64,000 nt of DNA from Thermaerobacillus caldiproteolyticus (GCF_013761245.1 NZ_JACDUT010000001.1:62001-126000); one strand, 5' to 3'. Counted from the stretch's first letter, positions 1 to 9,063 are shown. Program-made: numbers and translations. Notes: a model not told the origin generated them from the letters alone.

Positions 1-308
1 CAAGCAAAAAATAAACAAGTGAAAATTTCCGCTTTTTATAGATGACTTCGATAATCGTTTGCGCAGGACCAATCGTTTGCACCTCTAAAGACGCATCCGT
101 GTGAACAATAGCATCGACGACTCGCATCACATCAAGGATGACAATATTTTTGTCACTCGGTTGAATTCGATATAAAGGAATCTCTTTTAATCGTTCAATC
201 GTGTGACGGTCATTTCCTATAAGTTGGGAAATATCCCCGATTGAGACGGTCGCATTTGGTTTTACTTGAACGCGATGGCGCAATTTGACAAAGACGGTTT
301 TTTCCATC
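1..308 (-). CDS. spoVAA: Stage V sporulation protein AA, N-terminal part (cut by window edge)
   Basis: The first ~100 residues of a protein starting MEKTVFVKLRHR, cut off by the left edge of the window. SpoVAA is a forespore membrane protein of the SpoVA channel, which moves Ca-dipicolinate into the developing spore and out at germination. The call rests on resemblance to the N-terminus of Bacillus SpoVAA (a charged soluble domain before the membrane segments) and on its place directly downstream of the sigF operon, as in B. subtilis. An in-frame ATG two codons upstream (314) is an alternative start; the AGGA upstream is well spaced for 308. In relatives the operon is transcribed by sigma-G. 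Confidence 0.82.
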
Positions 309-373
309 TGCATCACATCCTGCCTGTTAGTTTTTATGTAAGACAAGAATTTCATTTAATCCAAACTGTATGA

Positions 374-548
374 CTCCGCTTTTCGGATTATCTAGCTCTC
401 TTTTGCCTAATCCCCCTTCCGCTTGAAGTGACAAGCACCTCTGCAAGTTGAAGACCATTTGGCTTCAGGGGAGCTAGAATGGTGACATTTCGCCTCTTGC
501 CTACGTCCTGTAGGCAAGAGGCGAAATCGGACCAATTCCGCTTTTCTT
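374..548. repeat. Intergenic repeat element, first copy, with a 17-bp hairpin
   Basis: Between sigF and spoVAA lie two adjoining elements with the same design. Each has a CCGCTTTT boundary, a TCTAGCT box just inside, and a GC-rich inverted body. This copy contains CCGCTTTTCGGATTATCTAGCT near 376 and a perfect 17-bp hairpin at 488-526 (arms TTTCGCCTCTTGCCTAC, loop GTCCT). No convincing coding frame lies inside. Similar non-coding repeats are common between genes in Bacillaceae. Confidence 0.55.
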
Positions 549-549
549 A

Positions 550-674
550 CTGTCTAGCTCTAGGGCGCTATCGGATCGCGGCGCTTCAATCCCGCTGCGG
601 CGACAACAGCCTCCTCGAGGACCCACCAGCGAGTTTTACCAATAAAGATAAACCAGCGCCCTCCGCTTTTCTTT
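550..674. repeat. Intergenic repeat element, second copy
   Basis: Starts CTGTCTAGCTCTAGGGCGCT and ends GCGCCCTCCGCTTTTCTT, so the ends are partly complementary (AGGGCGC/GCGCCCT). The interior is GC-rich and not coding. The same boundary words occur at 25515-25625 (opposite orientation), and a decayed relative lies at 45036-45195. Function unknown; it may be a mobile non-autonomous element or an RNA-level stem. Confidence 0.6.
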
Positions 675-737
675 AGTATGTTTGGACAAAAAAGCAATCA
701 TACGGACATCAAAGGATTACCAATAGTTTCATAAAAA

Positions 738-769
738 TAAAAAAGAATGGATGCTATCCATCCATTCTC
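738..769 (-). terminator. Rho-independent terminator of the spoIIA operon
   Basis: On the minus strand AGAATGGATG and CATCCATTCT form a stem around GATAG, followed by a T-run. The stem includes the last sigF codons, so stop codon and terminator overlap. Confidence 0.75.
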
Positions 770-1506
770 TCTTTCATTTGTTGTAAAATCTTTTTTTCTA
801 ACCGCGATACTTGCACTTGAGAGATGCCTAATCTAGATGCCACTTCTGATTGCGTTTGGTCCTTGTAATAGCGCAGATACACAATAAGCCGCTCCCGTTC
901 ATCAAGTTCTTCCATCGCTTTTTTTAACGCGATTTTATCAAACCATGATATATCATTTTGATCGGCAATTTGATCAAGAAGCGTAATCGGGTCGCCATCG
1001 TTTTCGTAGACCGTTTCATGAATGGAAGTAGGCGAGCGACTTGCTTCTTGAGCAAGAACGACCTCTTCAGGGGAAATCTCTAAATAGGCGGCAATTTCCG
1101 TTACAGTCGGAACGCGGCCGTATTTTTTTGATAATTCGTCTTTGGCTTTGCGAATTTTATTTCCCATTTCTTTTAGTGAACGGCTCACTTTTACTGTTCC
1201 ATCATCACGGATAAACCGCTGAATCTCACCAATAATCATCGGCACTGCATACGTGGAAAATTTTACATCGTACGATAAGTCAAATTTATCGACAGACTTT
1301 AACAAACCAATGCAGCCAATTTGGAATAAGTCATCCGGTTCATAGCCTCTATTGAGAAACCGTTGCACAACCGACCATACAAGCCGCATATTTTTTTCAA
1401 TAATTTCATCTCGCGCTTCTTGGTCCCCTTCTTGGCTACGGCGGATAAGCTCCTTCATTTCATGATCTTTCACCTGAGTCTGATCTTGCTTGACATCGAC
1501 ATCCAT
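754..1506 (-). CDS. sigF: RNA polymerase sigma factor SigF (forespore)
   Basis: Sigma-70 family factor of 250 residues that directs the first forespore-specific transcription after asymmetric division. The core-binding region has the invariant MRLVWSVVQRFLNRGYEPDD and FQIGCIGLLKSVDKFD. The promoter-binding helix-turn-helix near the C-terminus reads QSEVASRLGISQVQVSRLEK. The second in-frame ATG is chosen as start: GGGAG lies 8 bases upstream of it but only 2 from the first ATG (1512), and Bacillus SigF begins MDV. It is the last gene of spoIIAA-spoIIAB-sigF. SpoIIAB holds it inactive until SpoIIAA releases it. Confidence 0.97.
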   Translation of the reverse strand: MDVDVKQDQTQVKDHEMKELIRRSQEGDQEARDEIIEKNMRLVWSVVQRFLNRGYEPDDLFQIGCIGLLKSVDKFDLSYDVKFSTYAVPMIIGEIQRFIRDDGTVKVSRSLKEMGNKIRKAKDELSKKYGRVPTVTEIAAYLEISPEEVVLAQEASRSPTSIHETVYENDGDPITLLDQIADQNDISWFDKIALKKAMEELDERERLIVYLRYYKDQTQSEVASRLGISQVQVSRLEKKILQQMKERMDG

Positions 1507-1519
1507 AGGCATGTCTCCC

Positions 1520-1960
1520 TTAATTACATAGCGCTTTGCTCTTAGTTAAGTATTTCGTTAAATGAATCGTTGTTCCTTTATTCACTTCGGAATAAACAAC
1601 AACTTCGTCCATGAAATTTTCCATAATCGTAAAGCCCATTCCTGATCGTTCTAATTCAGGCTTTGTTGTAAATAATGGTTGACGTGCTTCCTCAATGTTG
1701 GCAATTCCTACACCTTCATCTCGAATCGTCATCTGGACAACTCCATCATCAATGACGACAGAAATGTACACAACACCGTTTGGGTCATTGTTATAGCCGT
1801 GAATGATTGCATTTGTCACCGCCTCGGACACCACCGTTTTAATCTCAGTTAGCTCATCCATTGTCGGATCGAGCTGAGCGACAAAAGCGGCAACCGTAAC
1901 ACGAGCAAATGACTCATTTTGACTGAGTGCGGAAAATTGGAGGTGCATTTCGTTTCTCAT
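1520..1960 (-). CDS. spoIIAB: Anti-sigma F factor / serine kinase SpoIIAB
   Basis: GHKL-type ATP-binding protein of 146 residues, the usual length. It binds and inhibits SigF and phosphorylates the anti-anti-sigma factor SpoIIAA. The Bergerat ATP-binding fold shows as the N box ([14 protein letters not shown], about residues 44-57), the G1 box (DEGVGI) and the G2 box (RSGMGF). Its ATG overlaps the spoIIAA stop by one base (TAATG), suggesting translational coupling and stoichiometric synthesis of the partner-switch proteins. Seven bases separate its stop from the first possible sigF ATG. Confidence 0.97.
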   Translation of the reverse strand: MRNEMHLQFSALSQNESFARVTVAAFVAQLDPTMDELTEIKTVVSEAVTNAIIHGYNNDPNGVVYISVVIDDGVVQMTIRDEGVGIANIEEARQPLFTTKPELERSGMGFTIMENFMDEVVVYSEVNKGTTIHLTKYLTKSKALCN

Positions 1961-2310
1961 TACGCCACCCCCAATGTCTTTAATGCGAATTGTTCATCGC
2001 TTTCAAGGCGGATAATTTTGAACAGTCCTGACATTTCAAACAAGCGTTTCACCGTCGGAGAAATCGAGCAAACGATCATTTCTCCGCCGAGGTTTTTAAT
2101 TTGCTTATACCGCCCTAAAACGACACCTAGGCCAGAGCTATCCATAAATGTTAAATGTTCTAAATTTAACACGATATGGCGAATTTGTTCTTTTTCAATC
2201 ATATCGGTCACTTTTGCACGAAGTTCTTCAGCAGTATGGTGATCTAACTCTCCTGAAAGTCGAATGAGCAATACATCATGTCTCACTTCAAAGTCCATTA
2301 CAAGACTCAC
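1960..2310 (-). CDS. spoIIAA: Anti-sigma F factor antagonist SpoIIAA
   Basis: STAS-domain protein of 116 residues. In its dephosphorylated form it binds SpoIIAB and frees SigF; SpoIIE phosphatase reactivates it. The phosphoacceptor serine lies in [16 protein letters not shown], the family signature. First gene of the tricistronic spoIIA operon. The start MSLVMDFEV aligns with the MSLGIDMNV start of the B. subtilis protein; a second ATG four codons in is the alternative. Confidence 0.97.
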   Translation of the reverse strand: MSLVMDFEVRHDVLLIRLSGELDHHTAEELRAKVTDMIEKEQIRHIVLNLEHLTFMDSSGLGVVLGRYKQIKNLGGEMIVCSISPTVKRLFEMSGLFKIIRLESDEQFALKTLGVA

Positions 2311-2345
2311 TGCACTTTCCCCCTCTTGTCATTCGGATAGGGAAA

Positions 2346-2375
2346 TGTTTCGCTAAAAAGCGCTGGAAGTCCTGC
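2346..2375 (-). promoter_or_regulatory. Candidate sigma-H promoter of spoIIA
   Basis: The minus strand reads GCAGGACTT, 12 bases, then AGCGAAACA. These match the sigma-H -35 (RNAGGAWWW, 8 of 9) and -10 (RNNGAATWW, 7 of 9) about 35-65 bases before the spoIIAA start. In B. subtilis spoIIA is transcribed by sigma-H with Spo0A~P. The match was made by eye. Confidence 0.5.
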
Positions 2376-2438
2376 TTCGTGACAAAACTAGTGACGATTC
2401 GCTAAAAGTAGAAATCAGGCTACAAAAACTGACAGCAC

Positions 2439-3611
2439 TTACGCTGATTTCGTAAATGATTGTAACGTCCGCTTAAATAAATCCCACCAGCTTGCCTCGG
2501 CTACATTTTCTTTCGCCACAAGCGGACGTTTCAACAGCTCTTTACCGTCTTGTTTTAAAATCAGTGTTCCGAGCTCGTCCCCTCTTCGAATCGGTGCCTT
2601 AACGTTTTCTTTCACTTTAATAATTTTTTTAATTTGATCGACGGACGCTCCTTTTTTCGTTAAAACAGAGATTGGTTCAGCCGTCACTAGTTCAACTTCT
2701 TTTCTCTTCCCTTTACTTACTTTGACATTGGTAATGACTGCATTTCGCTTGTAGACCGGATGGGTTTTATATTGGCTAAACGCATAATCTAGCATTTTCG
2801 TAATTTGGGCATTGCGCTCTTTTGACGTCGGAGCACCAAAAATAACAGCAATGACTCGCATGCCATCTTTTTTCGCCGTAGCAGTTAGGCAGTATTTTGC
2901 TTCATTAGTAAATCCTGTTTTCAGCCCGTCCACTCCCGGATAAAACTTTACAAGTCGATTCGTATTAACAAGCCAAAATTTTTTGTCCGTATTTTCCCGC
3001 AAATAATCTTCATATTTTCCAGTGTACTTTGTAATTTTGTCATATTTCAGTAATTCTCTTGCCATCATCGCCATATCATAGGCGGTACTGTAATGCCCCT
3101 GAGCTGGCAAGCCGGTTGCGTTTTTAAATGATGTGTCCTTTAATCCTAGTTCCTTCGCTTTTTTGTTCATCATGTCCACAAATGCTTCCTCAGACCCGGC
3201 AATTCGCTCCGCCATAGCAACCGAGGCATCGTTTCCAGAACCAATCGCAATACCGCGCAACAACTCATCGACGGTCATTTCCTCGCCGGGTTCTAGAAAA
3301 ATTTGCGATCCCCCCATCGAAGCCGCATATTCACTGGTACGCACCTTTTCATTGAAGGTGAGTTCCCCTTTATCAATCGCTTCCATGATTAGTAACATTG
3401 TCATAATTTTTGTCATACTTGCTGGCGGTAGTTTTTCATGCGCGTTTTTTTCATACAAAATCGTTCCTGTATCGCGCTCAATGAGAACGGCTGACCGAGC
3501 ACTCGTAACAAGGTCAACGTTTTTGGCTTTTTCCTCCGCATGCACATTGACAGAAATCGTAAGCGCAAAGGCAAATGTAAGCACAAATAAACGAATGAAT
3601 AATCTCTTCAT
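2439..3611 (-). CDS. dacF: D-alanyl-D-alanine carboxypeptidase DacF
   Basis: Class A low-molecular-weight penicillin-binding protein (peptidase S11) of 390 residues. It trims the terminal D-Ala from peptidoglycan pentapeptides in the forespore. A signal peptide (MKRLFIRLFVLTFAFALT, cleavage near VHA) precedes the catalytic SxxK (PPASMTK, near residue 65), SxN (GSGND, near 125) and KTG (GLKTGFT). The C-terminal PBP5-type domain follows. ATG 3611 is chosen over the ATG five codons upstream because GGAGG lies 8 bases before it. It directly precedes the spoIIA operon as in B. subtilis, where dacF is forespore-expressed and reads through into spoIIA. Confidence 0.94.
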   Translation of the reverse strand: MKRLFIRLFVLTFAFALTISVNVHAEEKAKNVDLVTSARSAVLIERDTGTILYEKNAHEKLPPASMTKIMTMLLIMEAIDKGELTFNEKVRTSEYAASMGGSQIFLEPGEEMTVDELLRGIAIGSGNDASVAMAERIAGSEEAFVDMMNKKAKELGLKDTSFKNATGLPAQGHYSTAYDMAMMARELLKYDKITKYTGKYEDYLRENTDKKFWLVNTNRLVKFYPGVDGLKTGFTNEAKYCLTATAKKDGMRVIAVIFGAPTSKERNAQITKMLDYAFSQYKTHPVYKRNAVITNVKVSKGKRKEVELVTAEPISVLTKKGASVDQIKKIIKVKENVKAPIRRGDELGTLILKQDGKELLKRPLVAKENVAEASWWDLFKRTLQSFTKSA

Positions 3612-3701
3612 CTCCCAAACCTCCATTCTTTATACATGCCATTTTTTCCAAATGATATATTTTTATACAATAGATGAAATAAATTCATTGGATTTTGACC
3701 A

Positions 3702-3731
3702 TAAAAAAAAGAGGCTGCTATCAGCCTCTTT
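3702..3731 (-). terminator. Terminator after pdp
   Basis: Minus-strand stem GAGGCTG/CAGCCTC with a 4-base loop followed by eight T residues. It lies directly behind the pdp stop. Confidence 0.85.
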
Positions 3732-3732
3732 G

Positions 3733-5034
3733 TTACGAAATTTTATCATAAATGAGCGTTGGTCGTGTGACTCGGTTCGGTGAGATGCGGATGCTGTTGA
3801 TTAGCTTTTGTTTGACTTCATCGACATGTTCAGTATTGCTGTAAATGGTCACGAGCGACTCTCCTTTTTTCACTTCATCACCGACTTTTTTCCGCAATAC
3901 TAAACCAACTGCTAAATCGATCGTCGATTCTTTTGTTGCCCGTCCCGCTCCGAGAAGCATTGCCGCCGTTCCGACTTCATCGGCAACGATTTCCTCTACA
4001 TAACCATCTTCGCTTGCTTCTAACTCAAACTGATACTTCGCTTGCGGCAATTTCGAAGGATCGTCCACAACCGACGCATCGCCTCCCTGAGCGCGTAAAA
4101 ATGTTTTGAACGTTTCAAGTGCATCGCCGTCTCTGATTGCTTTTTCTAACATGGCGCGCGCTTCTTCTAATGAAGACGCTTTTTCCGCTAAATACACCAT
4201 ATGGCTACCTAATGTTAAGCATAATTCTTCTAAATCATCTGGACCTTGTCCTTTTAACGTATCGATCGCTTCTTTCACTTCTAACGCATTGCCGATGGCG
4301 TATCCAAGCGGTTGACTCATATCGGAAATAATCGCCATCGTTTTCCGCCCGACACGTTTCCCGATTTCCACCATCGCTTTCGCTAATTGTTTCGCTCCGT
4401 CTAACTCTTTCATAAATGCCCCGGCACCTGTTTTGACATCGAGAACAATCGCATCAGCGCCTGCGGCAATTTTTTTGCTCATGATCGAGGAAGCGATAAG
4501 CGGAATGCTGTTGACCGTTGCAGTTACATCACGAAGAGCATACAGCTTTTTATCAGCCGGTGTTAAGTTCCCCGTTTGCCCGATCACAGCAATTTTGTTT
4601 TTATTCACTAACTGAATAAATTCATCGTTATCGATTTCCACATGAAATCCCGGCACCGACTCTAATTTATCAATCGTACCTCCTGTATGACCAAGCCCGC
4701 GCCCCGACATTTTTGCGACCGGCACACCAACGGAAGCAACAAGTGGACCGAGTACGAGCGTTGTCGTATCCCCGACACCGCCTGTGGAATGTTTATCAAC
4801 TTTAATGCCGTTAATTTTCGATAAGTCAATCACATCTCCGGAATGAACCATCGCCATCGTCAGCGCAGTTGTTTCTTCTTCGGTCATCCCTTGGAAAAAA
4901 ACAGCCATCGCAAACGCGCTCATTTGATAATCAGGAATATCACCATTTGTATACCCATTAATAATAAATTGAATTTCTTCGTTTGTAAGTGCGTAACCAT
5001 CGCGTTTTTTCGCAATCAAATCAACCATTCTCAT
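3733..5034 (-). CDS. pdp: Pyrimidine-nucleoside phosphorylase (copy 1)
   Basis: Cytosolic phosphorylase of 433 residues that cleaves uridine, deoxyuridine and thymidine with phosphate to the base and (deoxy)ribose-1-phosphate. The family signature [20 protein letters not shown] and the phosphate-loop region [15 protein letters not shown] are intact. It follows deoB and the purine nucleoside phosphorylase on the minus strand with a 17-base gap, and AAGGTG lies 7 bases before the ATG. All three enzymes produce or handle pentose-1-phosphate. A second, closely similar pdp lies at 14749-16053 in a deo operon, so this copy belongs to the drm-type operon. Confidence 0.95.
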   Translation of the reverse strand: MRMVDLIAKKRDGYALTNEEIQFIINGYTNGDIPDYQMSAFAMAVFFQGMTEEETTALTMAMVHSGDVIDLSKINGIKVDKHSTGGVGDTTTLVLGPLVASVGVPVAKMSGRGLGHTGGTIDKLESVPGFHVEIDNDEFIQLVNKNKIAVIGQTGNLTPADKKLYALRDVTATVNSIPLIASSIMSKKIAAGADAIVLDVKTGAGAFMKELDGAKQLAKAMVEIGKRVGRKTMAIISDMSQPLGYAIGNALEVKEAIDTLKGQGPDDLEELCLTLGSHMVYLAEKASSLEEARAMLEKAIRDGDALETFKTFLRAQGGDASVVDDPSKLPQAKYQFELEASEDGYVEEIVADEVGTAAMLLGAGRATKESTIDLAVGLVLRKKVGDEVKKGESLVTIYSNTEHVDEVKQKLINSIRISPNRVTRPTLIYDKIS

Positions 5035-5051
5035 ACGCTATCACCTTTTTT

Positions 5052-5876
5052 CTATTTTTTCGCCATTTCCGCCACGATTGCTTTTATAAGACGCAAAAAG
5101 TCCGCTTTTACTTTTTCCGTCGTTTCGATGACCTCATCATGGGTAAGCGGTTGATCTAAAATCCCTGCCGCCATATTGGAAATGCAGGAAATCCCCAATA
5201 CTTCCATCTGTGCATGCCGCGCCACAATTACTTCTGGCACGGTCGACATTCCAACAGCGTCACCGCCGATCGTGCGAATCATGCGGATTTCCGCCGGTGT
5301 TTCATATGATGGACCGGTATTGGCGACATAAACGCCTTCTTGCACTCGAATGTTTAAACGATCAGCTACGTCTTTCGCAAGCTGCCGTAACCGCTTGCTG
5401 TAGGCCTCGGTCATATCAGGAAAACGTACTCCTAAATCAGGATCATTTGGACCGATGAGCGGATTGCTACCCATGTTATTAATATGATCGGTAATAATCA
5501 TTAAATCTCCCGGTTGAAAGCGTTCATTCACTCCCCCAGCCGCATTGGTCACGATGAGTTGTTCGACCCCTAGCGCTTTCATAACTCGCACCGGAAACGT
5601 TACTTTATCAAAGCTATACCCTTCATAGTAATGGAAGCGACCTTGCATCGCCACGACAGTCGCTCCTTGAAGCTGACCATAGACAAGCTGACCGGCATGC
5701 CCCTCCACTGTCGAAACCGGAAATTCCGGAATTTGTTCATATGAGATTTTGATCGCTTGTTCAATTTCCTCCGCCAACACCCCCAGTCCAGATCCAAGAA
5801 TCAAGCCAATCTGAGGAGGTGTCGGAAACTTTTCTTGTAAATACGTCGCTGCTTTGTCAATCGCTTGCTTATTCAT
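5052..5876 (-). CDS. punA: Purine-nucleoside phosphorylase (trimeric, PNP/MTAP type)
   Basis: Phosphorylase of 274 residues that converts (deoxy)inosine and (deoxy)guanosine plus phosphate to the base and pentose-1-phosphate. It shows the phosphate-binding start IGLILGSGLGVLAEEI, the VEGHAGQLVYGQLQG segment, and TNAAGGVNERFQPGD, all typical of the trimeric low-molecular-mass family rather than the hexameric DeoD type. GGAGG lies 7 bases before the ATG. The gap to deoB upstream is 12 bases, matching the drm-pupG pair of B. subtilis. Also called pupG in B. subtilis. Confidence 0.94.
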   Translation of the reverse strand: MNKQAIDKAATYLQEKFPTPPQIGLILGSGLGVLAEEIEQAIKISYEQIPEFPVSTVEGHAGQLVYGQLQGATVVAMQGRFHYYEGYSFDKVTFPVRVMKALGVEQLIVTNAAGGVNERFQPGDLMIITDHINNMGSNPLIGPNDPDLGVRFPDMTEAYSKRLRQLAKDVADRLNIRVQEGVYVANTGPSYETPAEIRMIRTIGGDAVGMSTVPEVIVARHAQMEVLGISCISNMAAGILDQPLTHDEVIETTEKVKADFLRLIKAIVAEMAKK

Positions 5877-5888
5877 TGATACTCCTCC

Positions 5889-7070
5889 CTATTTCAAATC
5901 CGCTAAAAAACTTGTGCCATGTGGCGGCATCGTCACGCGGAAATTATCGGCAATCGTCGCACCGATATCAGCGAACGTTTTTCTAATCGGTAACTCATTT
6001 CCCCCGTTCATGCTTGGACTATACACAAGAAGCGGCACATATTCGCGCGTATGGTCCGTTCCATGATGCACTGGGTCATTCCCATGGTCAGCAGTAATGA
6101 TCAGCAAATCATCGTCTTTTAACAATTCAAACACTTCAGGAAGGCGAGCATCAAATTCCTCTAACGCATCGCCGTATCCTTTTGGATCACGGCGGTGGCC
6201 GTAAAGTGCGTCAAAATCAACAAGATTTACAAAGCTAAGACCAGTAAAATCCATACGCAATGTATCGACAAGTTTATCCATGCCATCCATATTCGACTTT
6301 GTCCGCAACGATGTCGTTACGCCTTCATTATCGTAAATATCGGAAATTTTCCCGATCGCAATCACTTCATAGCCGGCATCTTTTAACTCGTTCATCACGG
6401 TGCGACCGAACGGTTTTAACGCATAGTCATGACGGTTTGCCGTACGTTGAAACTGACCAGGCTTTCCAATGAACGGGCGAGCAATAACGCGACCGACCAT
6501 ATATTTTTCGTCTAATGTCAGCTCGCGAGCGATTTTACAAATGCTGTATAACTCGTCAAGCGGAACAACATCCTCATGAGCGGCAATTTGTAATACGGAG
6601 TCCGCCGATGTATAGACAATAAGGGCCCCCGTTTCCATATGCTCTTTTCCAAGCTCCTCGATAATCGCTGTACCGCTCGCTGGTTTGTTCCCAATCACTT
6701 TTCTGCCTGTTCTTTTTTCGAGTTCATCGATAAGTTCTTTCGGAAAACCGTTCGGAAACACTTGGAATGGCGTATCGATTCTGAGCCCCATAATCTCCCA
6801 ATGTCCGGTCATCGTATCTTTTCCAGCAGAAGCTTCCTGCATTTTCGTATAATAGGCAAGCGGTTGTTTCGCTTTTGGAATCCCCTTAATTTCGCGAATG
6901 TTGCTTAAACCAAGCTTCGCCATATTCGGCATGTTCAAGCCACCGCGATATTCAGCAATATGTCCGAGCGTATCTGCCCCTTTATCGTTATACTTTTCGG
7001 CATCTGGCGCTTCACCAATTCCGACCGAATCCATCACAATTAAAAACACACGTTTATATGTATGATTCAC
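5889..7070 (-). CDS. deoB: Phosphopentomutase
   Basis: Alkaline-phosphatase-superfamily enzyme of 393 residues. It interconverts (deoxy)ribose-1-phosphate and -5-phosphate, channelling the sugar from both phosphorylases to central metabolism. The metal-binding start [18 protein letters not shown] and the C-terminal ADHGNDP and HGTSF blocks are present. The start is a GTG (VNHTYKR) preceded by AGGAGG at 7 bases, which gives the normal family length. The frame stays open about 80 codons further upstream but without homology. Called drm in B. subtilis; first gene of the deoB-punA-pdp group. Confidence 0.95.
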   Translation of the reverse strand: MNHTYKRVFLIVMDSVGIGEAPDAEKYNDKGADTLGHIAEYRGGLNMPNMAKLGLSNIREIKGIPKAKQPLAYYTKMQEASAGKDTMTGHWEIMGLRIDTPFQVFPNGFPKELIDELEKRTGRKVIGNKPASGTAIIEELGKEHMETGALIVYTSADSVLQIAAHEDVVPLDELYSICKIARELTLDEKYMVGRVIARPFIGKPGQFQRTANRHDYALKPFGRTVMNELKDAGYEVIAIGKISDIYDNEGVTTSLRTKSNMDGMDKLVDTLRMDFTGLSFVNLVDFDALYGHRRDPKGYGDALEEFDARLPEVFELLKDDDLLIITADHGNDPVHHGTDHTREYVPLLVYSPSMNGGNELPIRKTFADIGATIADNFRVTMPPHGTSFLADLK

Positions 7071-7152
7071 GTAAATTCCTCCTGCCATTTTAAAAGTCAT
7101 GTCTCCTACTATCATTCCCGAACTTTCATGGAAACACGCAAATGATTCATTG

Positions 7153-7166
7153 GTCAGAAGTCTGAC
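7153..7166. promoter_or_regulatory. 14-bp inverted repeat just downstream of the deoB -10
   Basis: GTCAGA-AG-TCTGAC, with flanks TTG/CAA extending partial symmetry. It sits 7 bases past the putative -10 of the deoB promoter, around or just after the transcription start, where a repressor would block initiation. No regulator is assigned. Confidence 0.35.
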
Positions 7167-7172
7167 AACCTC

Positions 7173-7202
7173 ATTATAAAACGGTTTCATAGTAAGAAGC
7201 AA
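7173..7202 (-). promoter_or_regulatory. Candidate sigma-A promoter of deoB
   Basis: Minus strand TTGCTT, 18 bases, TATAAT, about 100 bases before the deoB GTG. The -10 is consensus; the -35 matches four of six. Confidence 0.5.
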
Positions 7203-7219
7203 CAAAGAACTTACTTTGT

Positions 7220-7258
7220 CAAAAAAAAGCCCGCTCCTTTCTTGAACAGCGGACTTTT
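7220..7258 (-). terminator. Terminator after xerD
   Basis: Minus-strand AGTCCGCT and AGCGGGCT pair (G-U tolerant) around a 11-base loop, followed by eight T. It separates xerD from the deoB promoter. Confidence 0.7.
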
Positions 7259-7281
7259 CCCTCAAAAACGATGAAACAGAA

Positions 7282-8178
7282 TTACGCGCGTGGATGGTAC
7301 ATCTTATACACATCTTTTAAGCGCGTTTTTGTGACATGTGTATAAATTTGCGTCGTGGAAATATCGGCATGTCCCAATAGTTCCTGCACAGCGCGTAAAT
7401 CGGCGCCGTTTTCTAGCAAATGGGTTGCGAACGAATGACGTAACGTATGCGGTGTTAGCTCTTTTTCAATGTTGGCTTCCTTCGCTAACTTTTTTAAAAT
7501 TTTCCAAAAACCTTGCCGTGTTAAGCGTTCACCATGATGGTTTAAAAACAAGGCATCGGTCGCTCGCTTTTTCGGATCGATGAGTTTCGGGCGCGCCGTT
7601 TCGATATACGTCTTTAATGCGTCTAGCGCCATGCTACCGATCGGGACAATTCGCTCCTTATTTCCTTTTCCGTAACAGCGGACAAATCCCATCGTCAAAT
7701 GTACATCAGCTACATTGAGATGAACGAGCTCGCTGACGCGCATGCCCGTTGCGTACAACAGCTCAAGCATCGCCTTATCGCGAATGCCAAACGGCGTATT
7801 CGTTTTCGGCGTCTCCAACAGCGCCTCGACTTCTTCCATTGATAGAACTTTGGGCAACGTCCGCTCCATTTGCGGTGATTCAATATGAACGGAAGGATCT
7901 TGTTCCGTCACTTTTTCACGAAGAAGAAATTGATGAAACGAGCGAATCGATGCAATATGCCTTGCGATCGTTTTCGCGGAACTTCCTTTTTCTTTTAAAA
8001 ACTTTAAAAATTGCATAATGTGAAGGCGTGACACTTCGTTCCACGAGCAAACTTGTTCAACATGGATTAAGTAATGGGCATACTTTTTCAAATCGCGCTC
8101 ATACGAAACAATCGTATTTTTCGCCAAATTTCGTTCCACTGTTAAATAATGAAGAAAATCTTTCATCTCATGTTCCAA
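7282..8178 (-). CDS. xerD: Site-specific tyrosine recombinase XerD
   Basis: Phage-integrase family recombinase of 298 residues. With XerC/CodV it resolves chromosome dimers at dif. N-terminal SAM-like DNA-binding domain (about 1-85), then the catalytic domain with the R-H-R-H-Y set: first Arg in [32 protein letters not shown] and the nucleophile Tyr in IYTHV. The start is a TTG preceded by GGGGAG. An ATG four codons later (8166) has a weaker ribosome site, so the choice is uncertain. It follows yqzK and fur as in B. subtilis (ripX), where the name RipX is used. Confidence 0.93.
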   Translation of the reverse strand: MEHEMKDFLHYLTVERNLAKNTIVSYERDLKKYAHYLIHVEQVCSWNEVSRLHIMQFLKFLKEKGSSAKTIARHIASIRSFHQFLLREKVTEQDPSVHIESPQMERTLPKVLSMEEVEALLETPKTNTPFGIRDKAMLELLYATGMRVSELVHLNVADVHLTMGFVRCYGKGNKERIVPIGSMALDALKTYIETARPKLIDPKKRATDALFLNHHGERLTRQGFWKILKKLAKEANIEKELTPHTLRHSFATHLLENGADLRAVQELLGHADISTTQIYTHVTKTRLKDVYKMYHPRA

Positions 8179-8184
8179 CGCTCT

Positions 8185-8400
8185 CTACTCCCCATCGCGA
8201 TAAAAAAATAGTAACCTATCAAGCCATTCATTTTGCGGCTCTTCTACCGTAGATACTTTTATCGCTGATCCTTGTGGCTCATCGTAACGATGATAGTTCT
8301 CGTACTCTTTATTGATCCATATAATACTATAATAAAATAAAATCGTACAGCCCGTAAATAAAAGAAACACTTTAATCGCTTGCCATAATGTTTTCACCAT
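8185..8400 (-). CDS. yqzK: YqzK family small membrane protein (DUF4227)
   Basis: Protein of 71 residues with one N-terminal hydrophobic segment (VFLLFTGCTILFYYSIIWI, about residues 9-27) and a charged, probably extracytoplasmic tail. Function unknown. ATG 8400 is chosen because GGAGGAGAG lies directly upstream; the frame is open another 17 codons. It lies between fur and xerD, six bases from the xerD TTG. This matches the fur-yqzK-ripX order of B. subtilis, which is the main basis of the name. Confidence 0.8.
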   Translation of the reverse strand: MVKTLWQAIKVFLLFTGCTILFYYSIIWINKEYENYHRYDEPQGSAIKVSTVEEPQNEWLDRLLFFYRDGE

Positions 8401-8471
8401 CGGCTCTCCTCCGTCCGTTAACGATACGTACTTAGTATGAGGATATGCCATAATTTTTTCATTTTATACAT

Positions 8472-8504
8472 AAAAAAACCTTTCCCGTTGGAAAAGGTTT
8501 TTTT
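8472..8504 (-). terminator. Terminator after fur
   Basis: Minus-strand ACCTTTTCC/GGAAAGGT stem, AACG loop, flanked by A- and T-runs, so it could work on both strands. It touches the fur stop codon. Confidence 0.85.
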
Positions 8505-8961
8505 ATTTCTCTTGTTGATCCTTTTTTTCTTGACAACGGTAACAAATTCCATGAAATGTTAGCCGATGATCTTTAATTTTAAACTTCCAATCCCGCTCGA
8601 CAATCGCTTCTACTTCCTCTAACAAATCTTCTTGAATTTCCGCTACCGATCCACATTCAATACAAACTAAATGATGATGGAAATGGGCTGCTCCTTCTTG
8701 TCGAAGGTCATATCGCGATACACCATCCCCAAAATTAATTTTATCGACGATTTTTAACTCCGTTAATAACTCAAGTGTCCGATAGACCGTCGCTAACCCG
8801 ATTTCCGGAGACTTTTCTTTAACGAGGAGGTAGACATCTTCCGCACTTAAATGATCTTCCTCATGTTCTAAAAGGACTCGCACCGTCGCCTCGCGTTGCG
8901 GTGTCAATTTATAGCCAGCGGTATGCAATAGTTTTTTGATTCTTTCTACTCGATCTTCCAT
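8503..8961 (-). CDS. fur: Ferric uptake regulator Fur
   Basis: Fur-family metalloregulator of 152 residues that represses iron-acquisition genes when loaded with Fe(II). Winged-helix DNA-binding domain (about 1-85, recognition region EIGLATVYRTLELL), then a dimerization domain with the metal site HFHHHLVC. Two CxxC pairs (CIEC, CYRC) form the structural zinc site. Among Fur paralogs (Fur, PerR, Zur) it is assigned to Fur by its B. subtilis neighbourhood (spoIIM, yqzK, xerD). A sigma-A promoter, a PerR-like site and a perfect Fur box lie upstream. Confidence 0.92.
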   Translation of the reverse strand: MEDRVERIKKLLHTAGYKLTPQREATVRVLLEHEEDHLSAEDVYLLVKEKSPEIGLATVYRTLELLTELKIVDKINFGDGVSRYDLRQEGAAHFHHHLVCIECGSVAEIQEDLLEEVEAIVERDWKFKIKDHRLTFHGICYRCQEKKDQQEK

Positions 8962-8992
8962 GTTTATTCCCTCCCCTCGTCATTCAACTACC

Positions 8993-9022
8993 ATTATAAC
9001 AAAAGACAGAGGGAAGTATCAA
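8993..9022 (-). promoter_or_regulatory. Sigma-A promoter of fur
   Basis: Minus strand TTGATA, 18 bases, TATAAT, placing transcription start about 25 bases before the fur ATG. The -10 is perfect. Confidence 0.7.
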
Positions 9023-9023
9023 A

Positions 9024-9038
9024 GTAAAATCATTATTA
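9024..9038 (-). promoter_or_regulatory. PerR-like operator next to the fur -35
   Basis: TAATAATGATTTTAC agrees with the PerR box TTATAATNATTATAA at 11 of 14 defined positions and directly abuts the -35. B. subtilis fur is known to be PerR-repressed, which makes the site plausible; the match is imperfect. Confidence 0.4.
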
Positions 9039-9063
9039 GAAAATAAATAAAATGGTTACTAAA

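Noticed and set aside
479-676. 65-codon plus-strand frame between spoVAA and sigF
   Set aside because: Lies wholly inside two repeat elements, no ribosome site, no protein-like composition.
7071-7313. N-terminal extension of phosphopentomutase
   Set aside because: The frame is open, but it crosses a promoter and the xerD terminator; GTG 7070 has AGGAGG at 7 bases and gives the normal length.
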